A DNA stretch of 45,349 bases from UBA7887 sp964408735 (GTDB lineage Bacteria; Pseudomonadota; Alphaproteobacteria; UBA7887): the NCBI GenBank assembly GCA_964408735.1, contig CAYPAX010000024.1, positions 1-45,349 on the forward strand. The letters run 5' to 3'. The notes beneath the pieces were generated by a model that saw only the letters and a list, made by a program, of their open reading frames with translations, was not told the DNA's origin and did not search any database. Position 1 is the first letter of the stretch, and every line of letters starts with the position of its first letter. A program made the position numbers and the translations under genes. Below, one piece after another: positions 33,795 through 42,525 of the stretch.

Positions 33795-34790
33795 GTGCTA
33801 CTCGTGCTGGGTACGATTGCGGAAAAGTTTCGTCGAACGCCGGCGCCGTCTGAGGGCGCGGACGCCGATTCTCCCGAACCGGAAGAGCTTGACGAGGCCG
33901 GTTGGCGGGCGCGTTTCCGCGCCTGGTGGGAGGGCGAGGACTACGAACTCACGGCCGAGCAAGAGGCGGCGCACGGCATCCGGGCCAAGGCCGGCAAAGC
34001 GCCGCCTGTCGAGTCGTGGGGCGCGTCGCGGCGCACTATCGTGCAGACCTTGTGGGGCGAGGGATTCGTCACCCCCGGCGAGGCCGAGCATGTGATGGAC
34101 CTGATCAAGCCGCTTGGCCTCACATCCAAACAGTCGGCAGTCGATATCGGCTGCGGCCTGGGCGGCTCGACCCGCACCCTCGCCGATGTCACCGGCGCCT
34201 GGGCGACCGGGCTTGAGGCGGATCCGGATCTGGTCAGCGAAGGCAACGAGGCCTCGGTGATGGCGGGCATGGGCACCAAGGCGCCGGTCAAGCGCTTCAA
34301 GCCACCGACCATCGACCTGCGCGATCGCTCCATGGATGTCATGATGTCTAAGGAAGCGTTCTATACCATCGCCGACAAGGGTGCCCTGCTCGACGAGGTC
34401 TATCGCATCCTCAAGCCCGACGGCCAGCTCATATTCACGGACTTCGTGCTGCCGGGAGCGGGCACGGAATCGGCCAAGCTCGAGGCCTGGTGCGCCGCCG
34501 AGACGCCGACGCCCATGCCATGGAGCGAAGAGCAGACGGTCGAAAAGCTGAGGTCGCTGAGCCTTGACGTGCGCCTGGCGGAGGACGTGACGGCGACACT
34601 GCGCGGCCTCGTGATGGGCGGCTGGAAACGTCTGATGCAGATCCTCAGCGACGGCGACTTCGATGAATCCCTGCTGCCGGCGGTGCTCGCCGAGGTCGAG
34701 TTGTGGGCGCGGCGCATGGCGCTGTTCGATTCGCACGAGATGCGCTGCTACCGCTTCTACGCCACCAAGCACGAGCAGGTGTATCGCTGA
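33795..34790 (+). CDS. SAM-dependent methyltransferase (class I)
   Basis: A 331-residue protein whose first 60 residues are charged and variable. The Rossmann SAM site is VDIGCGLGGSTRTLAD (about 110), with motif II at LEADPDL, SKEAFYTIADK and the LKPDGQLIFTDFVLP post-motif block typical of small-molecule or sterol/lipid-like methyltransferases. A long C-terminal helical part (WKRLMQIL, LWARRMALFDS) follows. No substrate is evident. The start is GTG 33795; GTG 33804 is also possible. Confidence 0.85.
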   Translation: MLLVLGTIAEKFRRTPAPSEGADADSPEPEELDEAGWRARFRAWWEGEDYELTAEQEAAHGIRAKAGKAPPVESWGASRRTIVQTLWGEGFVTPGEAEHVMDLIKPLGLTSKQSAVDIGCGLGGSTRTLADVTGAWATGLEADPDLVSEGNEASVMAGMGTKAPVKRFKPPTIDLRDRSMDVMMSKEAFYTIADKGALLDEVYRILKPDGQLIFTDFVLPGAGTESAKLEAWCAAETPTPMPWSEEQTVEKLRSLSLDVRLAEDVTATLRGLVMGGWKRLMQILSDGDFDESLLPAVLAEVELWARRMALFDSHEMRCYRFYATKHEQVYR

Positions 34791-34800
34791 GCCTCCGAGA

Positions 34801-34829
34801 TTGACAGCCGCGTGCCGTCTCCCTATGTT
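34801..34829 (+). promoter_or_regulatory. Sigma-70-type promoter of rpmJ
   Basis: TTGACA (34801-34806), 17 bases, TATGTT (34824-34829): exact -35, good -10, ideal spacing. The short leader has a hairpin, CTTCGC (34835-34840) with GCGAAG (34845-34850), then AGAGGA before the ATG. Confidence 0.8.
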
Positions 34830-34867
34830 CCGCGCTTCGCAGCCGCGAAGAGCGAAGAGGACGGAAC

Positions 34868-34993
34868 ATGAAGGTCTTGAGATCCCTCAAATCGGCGAAA
34901 ACCCGGCACAAGGACTGCCGTGTGGTGCGCCGCCGCGGCAAGGTCTACGTCATCAACAAGACCAATCCGCGCTTCAAGGCCCGCCAGGGCTGA
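34868..34993 (+). CDS. rpmJ: Large ribosomal subunit protein L36, zinc-free type
   Basis: A 41-residue basic protein: MKVLRSLKSAKTRH, VVRRRGKVYVIN and KTNPRFKARQG are the alphaproteobacterial L36 blocks. It has one cysteine instead of the CCHC zinc set of the classical form, so it belongs to the zinc-independent type that is the normal version in many Alphaproteobacteria. It has its own near-consensus promoter and an AGAGGACGG ribosome site and stands alone, not in the ribosomal-protein operon. Confidence 0.95.
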   Translation: MKVLRSLKSAKTRHKDCRVVRRRGKVYVINKTNPRFKARQG

Positions 34994-35075
34994 GCGGGCC
35001 TGCGTCCTGAGGCATTGACCCGGGCGCGCGCGCGACACACACTCCCACCCCCGCCTGCTCTGCAAGGAGACGGCC

Positions 35076-36563
35076 ATGCAAATGCCGGAGCCCGATGCTG
35101 CGGTCATTGGCGCTCGCGCAAGCCTGATCGCGCGCTTGCGCGAAATCCTGCCGCCCGGCTCGGTCGTGGTCGGCGAGGACGAGCTGCGCGCTTTCGAGAC
35201 CGACGGCCTGACCGCCTATAAGGCCTTGCCGCTGCTTGCGGTGCTGCCGGAGAATAACGCGCAGGTCTCGCAAGTCATGGCGCTGTGCGCCGAGATGGGG
35301 GTCAAGGTGGTGCCACGCGGCGCTGGCACCGGGCTTTCCGGCGGCGCCCTGCCGCTGGCCGACGGCGTGACGCTGGTGCTGACCAAGCTCAACCGGGTGC
35401 TCCAGGTCGATTACGCCAACCGCTGCGCGGTGGTGCAGCCCGGGGTGACCAATCTCGCCGTCAGCCAGGCGGTCGATGCGGACGGCTTCTACTACGCGCC
35501 CGATCCCTCGAGCCAGATCGCCTGCTCCATCGGCGGCAATGTGGCGGAGAATTCCGGCGGCGTGCACTGCCTCAAATACGGCGTCACCACCAACAACCTG
35601 CTCGGGCTCGAGATGGTCTTGATGGACGGCGAGGTGATCCGCCTCGGCGGCAAGCATCTCGATGCCGAGGGCTACGACCTGATGGGGGTTCTCACGGGCT
35701 CCGAAGGCCTGCTCGGGGTGATCACCGAGGTGACCGTGCGCATTTTGCGCAAGCCCGAGACCGCGCGCGCCCTGCTGGTCGGCTTCCCCACGGTGGATGC
35801 GGGCGGCGATTGCGTCGCCGGCGTCATCGCCGCCGGTATCGTGCCCGGCGGCATGGAGATGATGGACAAGGCGGCGATCCATGCGGCGGAGGATTTCTGC
35901 CACGCCGGCTACCCGCTCGATGTCGAGGCGCTGCTTATCGTCGAACTCGACGGGCCGGCGGTGGAGGTCGACGAGTTGGTCGAGCGCGTGCGGGGCATAG
36001 CCGAAGGCTGCGGAGCCACCTCCTTGCGCATCAGCGAAAGCGAGGACGAGCGCCTCAACTTCTGGGCCGGGCGCAAGAATGCCTTCCCCGCGGTGGGGCG
36101 CATCTCGCCCGATTATTACTGCATGGACGGCACCATCCCGCGCGGCCGCGTGGCCGAGGTGCTGGCACGCATGGCCGAGCTGTCGCAGCAATACGGCCTG
36201 CGTGTCGCCAATGTCTTCCATGCCGGTGACGGCAATCTGCACCCGCTGATTCTTTACGATGCCAATATTCCCGGCGAGCTCGAGCGCACCGAGGAGATGG
36301 GTGCGGAGATCCTCAAGCTGTGCGTCGAGGTCGGCGGTGTGCTGACCGGCGAGCACGGCGTCGGCATCGAGAAGCGCGATCTCATGGGCACCATGTTCAA
36401 CGAGATCGACCTGGCCCAGCAGCAGCGCGTCAAATGCGCCTTCGACCCCGACGGCCTGCTCAACCCGGGCAAGGTCTTCCCCGAGCTGCACCGCTGCGCC
36501 GAGCTTGGCAAGATGCATGTGCATGGCGGCAAGCTGCCTTTCCCCGACCTGCCGCGGTTCTGA
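35076..36563 (+). CDS. glcD: Glycolate oxidase subunit GlcD (FAD-linked oxidase)
   Basis: A 495-residue FAD oxidase: FAD-binding-4 domain (about 55-230; PRGAGTGLSGGALPLADGV, SIGGNVAENSGGVHCLKYG) and a C-terminal FAD-oxidase domain (about 240-470) with FHAGDGNLHPLILYD and TGEHGVGIEKRD. With GlcE and GlcF it oxidises glycolate to glyoxylate at the membrane and passes electrons to quinone. AAGGAGA lies just before the ATG. The stop shares one base with glcE. The last 25 residues (VHGGKLPFPDLPRF) continue the typical GlcD tail. Confidence 0.95.
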   Translation: MQMPEPDAAVIGARASLIARLREILPPGSVVVGEDELRAFETDGLTAYKALPLLAVLPENNAQVSQVMALCAEMGVKVVPRGAGTGLSGGALPLADGVTLVLTKLNRVLQVDYANRCAVVQPGVTNLAVSQAVDADGFYYAPDPSSQIACSIGGNVAENSGGVHCLKYGVTTNNLLGLEMVLMDGEVIRLGGKHLDAEGYDLMGVLTGSEGLLGVITEVTVRILRKPETARALLVGFPTVDAGGDCVAGVIAAGIVPGGMEMMDKAAIHAAEDFCHAGYPLDVEALLIVELDGPAVEVDELVERVRGIAEGCGATSLRISESEDERLNFWAGRKNAFPAVGRISPDYYCMDGTIPRGRVAEVLARMAELSQQYGLRVANVFHAGDGNLHPLILYDANIPGELERTEEMGAEILKLCVEVGGVLTGEHGVGIEKRDLMGTMFNEIDLAQQQRVKCAFDPDGLLNPGKVFPELHRCAELGKMHVHGGKLPFPDLPRF

Positions 36564-37777
36564 TGGAGACATTTCGGCCGGCGGACGAAGAGCAGCTGCG
36601 CGAGGTCGTGGCCTGGGCGGTCTCGAACGAGACGCCGTTGGATGTCGCGGGCGCCGGCAGCAAGCGCGGCCTGGGACGCCCCGGCAACTTGCCGGCTCGC
36701 GTCGAGACGGGCGCGATGTGCGGCATAAGCTGGTACGAGCCGGCCGAGCTGGCGCTGAGCGCCGGTGCCGGCACGCCGATCGCCGAGATCGAGGCGGCGC
36801 TGGCCGAGAACCGCCAGCAACTCGCCTTCGAGCCGCCCGATCTTGGCCCGCTGCTTGGCGCGCAGGCGGGGCTGGCGACCCTCGGCGGAACCATAGCCTG
36901 CAATCTGTCGGGTCCGCGCCGTGTCAGTGCCGGCGCGGCGCGCGACCACTTCCTGGGCCTGCGCGCGGTCAGTGGCCGGGCCGAAATATTCAAGTCCGGC
37001 GGGCGCGTGGTGAAAAACGTCTCGGGCTACGATCTTTGCAAGGTCGTGGCCGGCTCCTATGGCACCCTTGCCGTGCTAAGCGAAATCACCGTCAAGGTGC
37101 TGCCGGCGCCCGAGAAGACACGCACCGTGCTGGCCTATGCCCAATCGGATGGTGATGGCATCGCAGCACTCGGGGCCGCAGCATCGAGCCCGCTCTCGCC
37201 GACAGGTCTCGCCCATCTGCCGGCCGAGGCCGCCATGCGTTCGGCCGTCGATCATGTGAGCGGCACGGCCAACTCGGTCACGGCGGTGCGCATCGAGGGC
37301 ACGGAGACTTCGGTACTGGCACGCACCGAGGCGCTGCGTGATCTGCTCGGCAAGGCCGCCACGGTCGAGGAGCTGCACGGCCACAATTCGCGCACATTTT
37401 GGCAGGAGGTAGCGAGCGCAGCGCCGTTGGCGGCGCAGCAGGGTCCCATCTGGCGGCTCTCCCTGCCGCCCGCTGTGGCTGCCGCCGTGGTCGCTGATAT
37501 CGGTAGCGAAGCATGTTTCTACGATTGGGCCGGCGGTCTCGTCTGGGTTGCCATGGCTGCGGGCGGCAACGGCGGCGCGGCGGCGATCCGCGGCGCCATC
37601 GCGGCAGCCGGTGCGGGCGGCCATGCCACGCTGGTGCGCGGCGACGCGGAATTGCGGGCGCGCGTGCCCGTCTTCGAGCCGCAGGCAGCGGCGCTGGCGG
37701 CACTCTCGGCGCGGCTCAAGGACCAGTTCGACCCCAAGGGCGTGCTCAATCCTGGGCGCATGGTGGCGGAGAGCTGA
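36563..37777 (+). CDS. glcE: Glycolate oxidase subunit GlcE
   Basis: A 404-residue FAD-binding-4 protein, a shorter paralogue of GlcD. The visible core is DVAGAGSKRGLGRP, LGAQAGLATLGGTIACNLSGPRRV, and the GGRVVKNVSGYDLCKVVAGSYGTL segment diagnostic of GlcE. The C-terminus DPKGVLNPGRM is shared with related oxidases. The ATG at 36563 uses the TGATG junction with glcD, so the long upstream open frame is not used. glcF follows after 3 bp. Confidence 0.94.
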   Translation: METFRPADEEQLREVVAWAVSNETPLDVAGAGSKRGLGRPGNLPARVETGAMCGISWYEPAELALSAGAGTPIAEIEAALAENRQQLAFEPPDLGPLLGAQAGLATLGGTIACNLSGPRRVSAGAARDHFLGLRAVSGRAEIFKSGGRVVKNVSGYDLCKVVAGSYGTLAVLSEITVKVLPAPEKTRTVLAYAQSDGDGIAALGAAASSPLSPTGLAHLPAEAAMRSAVDHVSGTANSVTAVRIEGTETSVLARTEALRDLLGKAATVEELHGHNSRTFWQEVASAAPLAAQQGPIWRLSLPPAVAAAVVADIGSEACFYDWAGGLVWVAMAAGGNGGAAAIRGAIAAAGAGGHATLVRGDAELRARVPVFEPQAAALAALSARLKDQFDPKGVLNPGRMVAES

Positions 37778-37780
37778 GCT

Positions 37781-39067
37781 TTGCAAACCCTTTTCTCCCT
37801 GGCCCAGCTCGCCGATGCGGACGTCAAGGAAGCGGAGGGTATCCTGCGCTCCTGCGTCCATTGCGGCTTCTGCACCGCGACCTGTCCGACCTATGTGCTG
37901 CTCGGCGACGAGCGCGACAGCCCGCGCGGGCGCATCTATCTGATCAAGGAGATGCTGGAGGGTGGCGAGACGCCGAGCGAGCGCATCGTCATGCACATCG
38001 ACCGCTGTCTCGGCTGCCTCTCCTGCATGACCACCTGCCCCTCGGGCGTCCACTATATGCATCTGGTCGACCACGCGCGGCGGCGCATCGAGGCGGTCTT
38101 CAAGCGCCCGCTCGGCGATCGCCTGCTGCGCCGGCTCTTGGCCTTCGTGCTGCCGCGCCCCGGCATCTTCCGCCTTTCGCTGATCGCGGCGCGCCTCGGC
38201 AAGCCGTTCCGCGGACTGATGCCGGGTCGCCTCGGCGGCATGCTCGACATGGCACCGGCACACCTGCCCTCAGGCTCGCCGGGCGACCGCCCGCAAGTCT
38301 TCCCGGCAGAGGGTAACCGCCGCATGCGCGTGGCCCTGATGACCGGCTGTGCCCAGAAGGTGCTGGCGCCCGAGATCAACGAAGCGACGGTGCGCCTGCT
38401 CACCCGTCACGGCTGCGAGGTTGTGGTTTCCGCCGGCGCCGGCTGTTGCGGCGCGCTGACCCATCACATGGGCCGCGAGGCCGAGGCGCTGGCGAGCGTG
38501 CGCGCCAACGTCACGGCCTGGTCGCGCGAGGTCGAAGGCGAGGGGCTCGACGCGGTGGTGATCAACGCCTCCGGCTGCGGCACCACGGTCAAGGATTACG
38601 GCTTCATGCTGCGCGATGACGAGGTTTGGGCCGAGCGGGCGAAAGCGGTATCGCAGCGCACGCGAGACGTCAGCGAAGTCATGGCCGAACTCGGTCTCGC
38701 CGCGCCAGGCGACCACGTGGCGGGTCTGCGTGTCGCCTATCAGGCGCCGTGCTCCCTGCAGCATGGCCAGAAGATCACCGCCCAGCCCAAGAGCCTGCTC
38801 AAGGCGGCGGGCTTCGATGTCTCGGAACCTTCCGAGCCCCATCTCTGCTGCGGCTCCGCCGGCACCTACAATCTGTTGCAGCCGGAGATCGCCGGCAGCC
38901 TCAAGGCGCGCAAGCTGGCCAATCTCGAAGCCTGCGGCGCCGCCGCCATCGCCAGCGGCAATATCGGCTGCATGACCCAGTTGGCGGGCGAAGGCACACC
39001 AGTGGTGCACACGGTGGAGCTACTGGACTGGGCCACCGGCGGGCCGAAGCCCGCGGCGCTTGCCTGA
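37781..39067 (+). CDS. glcF: Glycolate oxidase iron-sulfur subunit GlcF
   Basis: A 428-residue protein with two CxxCxxCxxxCP clusters near the N-terminus (CVHCGFCTATCP about 26 and CLGCLSCMTTCP about 77) for two 4Fe-4S centres, and two CCG domains (SAGAGCCGALTHH, PHLCCGSAGTYN) in the C-terminal half. It relays electrons from GlcDE to the quinone pool. The frame begins with TTG at 37781; no ATG or GTG nearer the glcE stop precedes the conserved region, so a TTG start is likely. The last 8 bp overlap an open frame of the next gene, whose chosen start is downstream. Confidence 0.94.
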   Translation: MQTLFSLAQLADADVKEAEGILRSCVHCGFCTATCPTYVLLGDERDSPRGRIYLIKEMLEGGETPSERIVMHIDRCLGCLSCMTTCPSGVHYMHLVDHARRRIEAVFKRPLGDRLLRRLLAFVLPRPGIFRLSLIAARLGKPFRGLMPGRLGGMLDMAPAHLPSGSPGDRPQVFPAEGNRRMRVALMTGCAQKVLAPEINEATVRLLTRHGCEVVVSAGAGCCGALTHHMGREAEALASVRANVTAWSREVEGEGLDAVVINASGCGTTVKDYGFMLRDDEVWAERAKAVSQRTRDVSEVMAELGLAAPGDHVAGLRVAYQAPCSLQHGQKITAQPKSLLKAAGFDVSEPSEPHLCCGSAGTYNLLQPEIAGSLKARKLANLEACGAAAIASGNIGCMTQLAGEGTPVVHTVELLDWATGGPKPAALA

Positions 39068-39095
39068 GCGGGAGACTCGGGTACATACTGACACC

Positions 39096-39641
39096 ATGCG
39101 AGCGGCGATCTTGGCGATAGCGATGATGGCGGTCTTGGCGCAGCCCGGTTTGGCGCGCCAGGACGACCCGCGCCTCGACAGGCTGTTCGACGCCTTGCAA
39201 AGCACCACCAATGTCGAGTTTGCCGAGCGCATCGAGCGCGAGATCTGGGATATTTGGACCAGTTCGGGCGACGAGATGCTGGATGCGCTGATGCAACGCG
39301 GCATCCGCGCCATGAGCATGAAGGACTATACGGTGGCGCTGGTGGCTTTCGATGCCCTCGTCGAGCAGGCGCCCGATTTCGCCGAGGGCTGGAACAAGCG
39401 CGCCACGCTCTATTGGCTGATGGGCGACTACGACGCCTCGGTCGCCGATATCGATGAGACGCTGGCTTTGGAGCCGCGCCATTTTGAGGCACTATCGGGC
39501 CTCGCCATGATCCGCTCAAGCCAGCAGCGCCCCTCCGACGCCCTGGACGCCCTCGACAAGCTGCTCTACTGGCACCCCAACTCCCCCAGCGCCAAAGCCC
39601 GCGCCAAGGCCCTGGAAGAAGAGCTCGGCAAGGGGGTTTAG
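39096..39641 (+). CDS. Exported tetratricopeptide-repeat protein
   Basis: A 181-residue protein starting with a signal peptide (MRAAILAIAMMAVLAQPGLA) and then TPR-like helical pairs: YTVALVAFDALVEQAPDFAEGWNKRA, DYDASVADIDETLALEPRHFEAL and SDALDALDKLLYWHPNSPSAKA. The ATG at 39096 is chosen because it opens the signal peptide; an upstream ATG at 39060 adds a charged run and overlaps glcF. It probably acts as a periplasmic protein-protein adaptor. A physical link to glycolate oxidase is only suggested by proximity (28 bp). Confidence 0.82.
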   Translation: MRAAILAIAMMAVLAQPGLARQDDPRLDRLFDALQSTTNVEFAERIEREIWDIWTSSGDEMLDALMQRGIRAMSMKDYTVALVAFDALVEQAPDFAEGWNKRATLYWLMGDYDASVADIDETLALEPRHFEALSGLAMIRSSQQRPSDALDALDKLLYWHPNSPSAKARAKALEEELGKGV

Positions 39642-39658
39642 GGGGCGACAACGTGTCG

Positions 39659-39673
39659 GGCGCTGATTGCGCC
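39659..39673. terminator. Weak hairpin between TPR gene and pyk
   Basis: GGCGC (39659-39663), TGATT, GCGCC (39669-39673) between two convergent genes. Five base pairs and no T-tract: a weak candidate for ending transcription in both directions. Confidence 0.3.
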
Positions 39674-39707
39674 GAACTCTCCACGAACGAAGAATCGGAG
39701 CGGAAGC

Positions 39708-41225
39708 CTACCGCTCGATCTCCGGCACCCGCACCTCGTCGGTCGCGTGATGCGTCTCTTCGGGTCCTGCGGTGAGCGGGCGCTGTTCGTCGCGGCGGTC
39801 CGCGAAGCGGGGGATGAAGGCGATATTGAGCAAGTTGGTCGCGCCCGGCGTGCCGAAGGGAACGCCGGCGATGATCACCAGCTTGCTGCCTTCCTCGGCA
39901 TAGCCGCGGAAGTGGGCAGCGCGGCAGGCGCGCTCAACCATGTCGTCGAAGTCGCGGGCATCGTCGCCGCGGATGCAGCGCAGGCCCCAGCCGAGGGCCA
40001 GGCGCCTCGCCATGCCGAGGCGCGGCGTCAGCACCAGGATGGGCATTTGCGGGCGCTCGCGGGCGGCCCGCAAGGCGGTGGCGCCGGATTGCGTATAGGT
40101 GGCGATGGCGGTGGCGCCGATGGTCTGGGCGACTTGCGTCGCGGCGGCGCTGATGGCATCCGCCGCGGTGGCGCTCGGCGCCGTATGCGCGGCCTCGAGA
40201 AATTGGCGATGCAGGGGGTCATGCTCGACCCGGTCGATGATGCGATGCATCATGTCGACGGTGACTGCGGGATAGTCGCCGACCGCGGTCTCGGCCGAAA
40301 GCATCAGCGCGTCGCCGCCGTCATAGACGGCCGTCGCCACGTCGGAAGCCTCGGCGCGGGTCGGCGCCGGAGCGCGGATCATGGATTCGAGCATCTGCGT
40401 CGCCACCACCACCGGCTTGCCGGCATCGCGGGCGGCGCGCACGATCTGCTTCTGCACCGCGGGCACCGCTTCCGGTGCCAGCTCGACGCCGAGGTCGCCG
40501 CGCGCGACCATGATGCCGTCGGCAAGCTCGAGTATCTCGTCGAAGCGCTCCACGGCCGAGGGCTTTTCGATCTTGGCCATGATGGCGACGCCGTTGCCGG
40601 CGAGCTTGCGCGCCTCGGCCACGTCCTCGGGCCGCTGCACGAAGCTCAGCGCCAGCCAGTCGACGCCGAGATTGACGGCGAAGGCGAGGTCGCGCCGGTC
40701 CTTGTCGGTGAGCGCCTTGAGGGGGAGGACGGCGCCAGGCAGGTTGACTCCCTTGTGGTCGGACAGCACGCCGCCCGTCACCACCTCGGTTTCGGCGAAA
40801 TCCTCGCCGCAGGCGGTGACACGGAGACGAATGCGGCCATCGTCGAGCAATATGTCCATGCCTACGTCGAGGGCGCCGAACACGGCCTTGTGGGGCAATG
40901 GCACGCGGCTCTCGTCGCCCTTGGCGCGGGCCCGGTCGAGGCGGAAGGCCTGGCCCTCGCGCAAGGTCACGGAGCCGGCGGCGAACTTGCCGATGCGCAG
41001 CTTCGGCCCCTGCAGGTCGGCGACCACGGCGATGGGATGCAGTGCCGTCTCCTCGACCTCGCGGATAATGTCGTAGAGCGCCTGGATCTGCTCATGGCTG
41101 CCATGGCTGAAATTGAGGCGGAAGGCGTCGGCGCCGGCGCGATACAGAGCGTCAATTCCCTCGTGGTCGGCGCTGGCCGGGCCCAGGGTAGCGAGAATCT
41201 TGGCGCGTCGTGTCCGTCTGCGCAT
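39708..41225 (-). CDS. pyk: Pyruvate kinase
   Basis: Makes pyruvate and ATP from phosphoenolpyruvate and ADP. The 505-residue protein opens RRTRRAKILATLGPAS, with RLNFSHGSHE, the DLQGPKLRIG loop, IMAKIEKPSAVERFDEI (catalytic Lys and metal Glu) and ARGDLGVE. The C-terminal regulatory domain includes ATYTQSGATAL. It is 2 bp behind glycerate 2-kinase, whose product 2-phosphoglycerate leads to its substrate via enolase, so the operon order follows the pathway. The C-terminal tail (about 25 residues after FIPRF) is longer than usual. Confidence 0.95.
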   Translation of the reverse strand: MRRRTRRAKILATLGPASADHEGIDALYRAGADAFRLNFSHGSHEQIQALYDIIREVEETALHPIAVVADLQGPKLRIGKFAAGSVTLREGQAFRLDRARAKGDESRVPLPHKAVFGALDVGMDILLDDGRIRLRVTACGEDFAETEVVTGGVLSDHKGVNLPGAVLPLKALTDKDRRDLAFAVNLGVDWLALSFVQRPEDVAEARKLAGNGVAIMAKIEKPSAVERFDEILELADGIMVARGDLGVELAPEAVPAVQKQIVRAARDAGKPVVVATQMLESMIRAPAPTRAEASDVATAVYDGGDALMLSAETAVGDYPAVTVDMMHRIIDRVEHDPLHRQFLEAAHTAPSATAADAISAAATQVAQTIGATAIATYTQSGATALRAARERPQMPILVLTPRLGMARRLALGWGLRCIRGDDARDFDDMVERACRAAHFRGYAEEGSKLVIIAGVPFGTPGATNLLNIAFIPRFADRRDEQRPLTAGPEETHHATDEVRVPEIER

Positions 41226-41227
41226 GG

Positions 41228-42502
41228 TCAGTCAGCTCCCGAAATCAGGATGGCGCGGAAATCGTTCACATTGGTGAGCGTGGGGCCCGGCACCACGAGG
41301 TCGTCCACGGCGGCAAAGAAGCCATAGGCATCGTTGTTGGCGAGATGGGCGCGGGCGTCGATGCCGCCGGCCTGCGCCCGGGCCAGGGTACCGGGTCCGC
41401 AGATGGCGCCGGCGTTGTCCTCGCTACCGTCGATGCCGTCGGTATCGCAGGCGATGGCGTGGATGCCGTCATGGCCGTCGAGGTCGATGGCGAGCGACAG
41501 CAGGAACTCGCTATTGCGGCCGCCGCGGCCGTCGCCCGTCATGGTCACGGTGGTCTCGCCACCGGAGATGAGCGCGCAGGGCGCCGCCGCCGGCTGGCCG
41601 TGGCGGGCCACCTGGCGGGCGATGGCGGCGTGCACCAGGCCGACATCGCGGGCCTCGCCCTCGATGCGGTCACTAAGGATCACCGGGCGGTAGCCGGCAG
41701 CCTCGGCGACCCGTGCCGCCGCTTCCAGCGACGCCTGCGGCGTGGCGACGGTGATGGCCTGCGAGCGAGCCAGGCGCACATCGTCCAGGTCCGGGGTCTC
41801 TTCCGCCGCGGCGGCCAGGTGCGCCGCCACCGCGGGCGGCGGCGTAATGGCATATTCGGCGAGCTTGGCGCGGGCATCGGCGAAGGTCGTCGGATCGGCC
41901 ACCGTCGGGCCCGAGGCGATCACCGCCGGGTCGTCGCCGGGAACATCCGAGATCATCAGGGTCAGCACCTCCGCCGGCCAGGCTGCCATGGCCAGCCGCC
42001 CGCCCTTGATGGCGGACAAATGCTTGCGCACGCAATTGATCTCGGAAATGGTAGCGCCGCAGCGCAGCAGCTCGGCCGTCACCGCCTGCTTGTCTTCCAG
42101 GGTCAGGCCGGGCGCCGGCATGGTCAGCAGCGCCGAGCCGCCGCCGGAGATCAGGCAGAGCACGCGATCCTCCTCGCCAAGGCCGGAGACCAGGCTAAGA
42201 ATTTCCTCCGCTGCGGCAAGGCCCGCCGCGTCGGGCACCGGATGGGCGGCCTCGACGACGCGGATCTGCTCCGTCGCCACGCCGTGGCCGTAGCGGGTGA
42301 TGACGAGGCCTTCGAGCGGCGGGCCGGTCCAGGCGTCCTCGACCGCGCGCGCCATTGCCGCCGCGCCCTTGCCGGCACCGACCACCACCGTGCGCCCCGC
42401 TGCCGGCGGCGGCAGATGCGGCGGCACGCAAGCCGTCGGCAAGGCGCTTTTCACCGCAGCATCGAACATGGCCCGCAGCACCTCGCGCGGCGTCTCCGGC
42501 AT
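41228..42502 (-). CDS. Glycerate 2-kinase (GckA/TtuD type, MOFRL domain)
   Basis: A 424-residue glycerate kinase of the GK-II/MOFRL class: VVVGAGKGAAAMA and LISGGGSALLTMPAPGL in the N-terminal domain, DVPGDDPAVIASGPT, and a C-terminal MOFRL domain with ALISGGETTVTMTGDGRGGRNSEFLL and DTDGIDGSEDNAGA. Older annotations call it hydroxypyruvate reductase (ttuD). It phosphorylates D-glycerate to 2-phosphoglycerate. GGAGG precedes the ATG. Together with glcDEF and pyk this is consistent with glycolate/glyoxylate salvage through glycerate. Confidence 0.93.
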   Translation of the reverse strand: MPETPREVLRAMFDAAVKSALPTACVPPHLPPPAAGRTVVVGAGKGAAAMARAVEDAWTGPPLEGLVITRYGHGVATEQIRVVEAAHPVPDAAGLAAAEEILSLVSGLGEEDRVLCLISGGGSALLTMPAPGLTLEDKQAVTAELLRCGATISEINCVRKHLSAIKGGRLAMAAWPAEVLTLMISDVPGDDPAVIASGPTVADPTTFADARAKLAEYAITPPPAVAAHLAAAAEETPDLDDVRLARSQAITVATPQASLEAAARVAEAAGYRPVILSDRIEGEARDVGLVHAAIARQVARHGQPAAAPCALISGGETTVTMTGDGRGGRNSEFLLSLAIDLDGHDGIHAIACDTDGIDGSEDNAGAICGPGTLARAQAGGIDARAHLANNDAYGFFAAVDDLVVPGPTLTNVNDFRAILISGAD

Positions 42503-42525
42503 CGTCTGTCCTCCCTCTCTCCAGC

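Noticed and set aside
33795..34790. Assigning the methyltransferase to a specific pathway such as ubiquinone or sterol
   Set aside because: Only the general SAM fold is visible and the neighbours do not point to one pathway.
34994..35075. Promoter in front of glcD
   Set aside because: TTGACC occurs at about 35013 but no acceptable -10 lies 16-18 bases on; glcD may be read from the rpmJ promoter.
34974..36572. Long open frame opposite glcD (532 codons)
   Set aside because: Mirrors glcD codon structure; no family similarity can be seen.
39747..41327. Long open frame opposite pyk (526 codons)
   Set aside because: Antisense of clear pyruvate kinase motifs.
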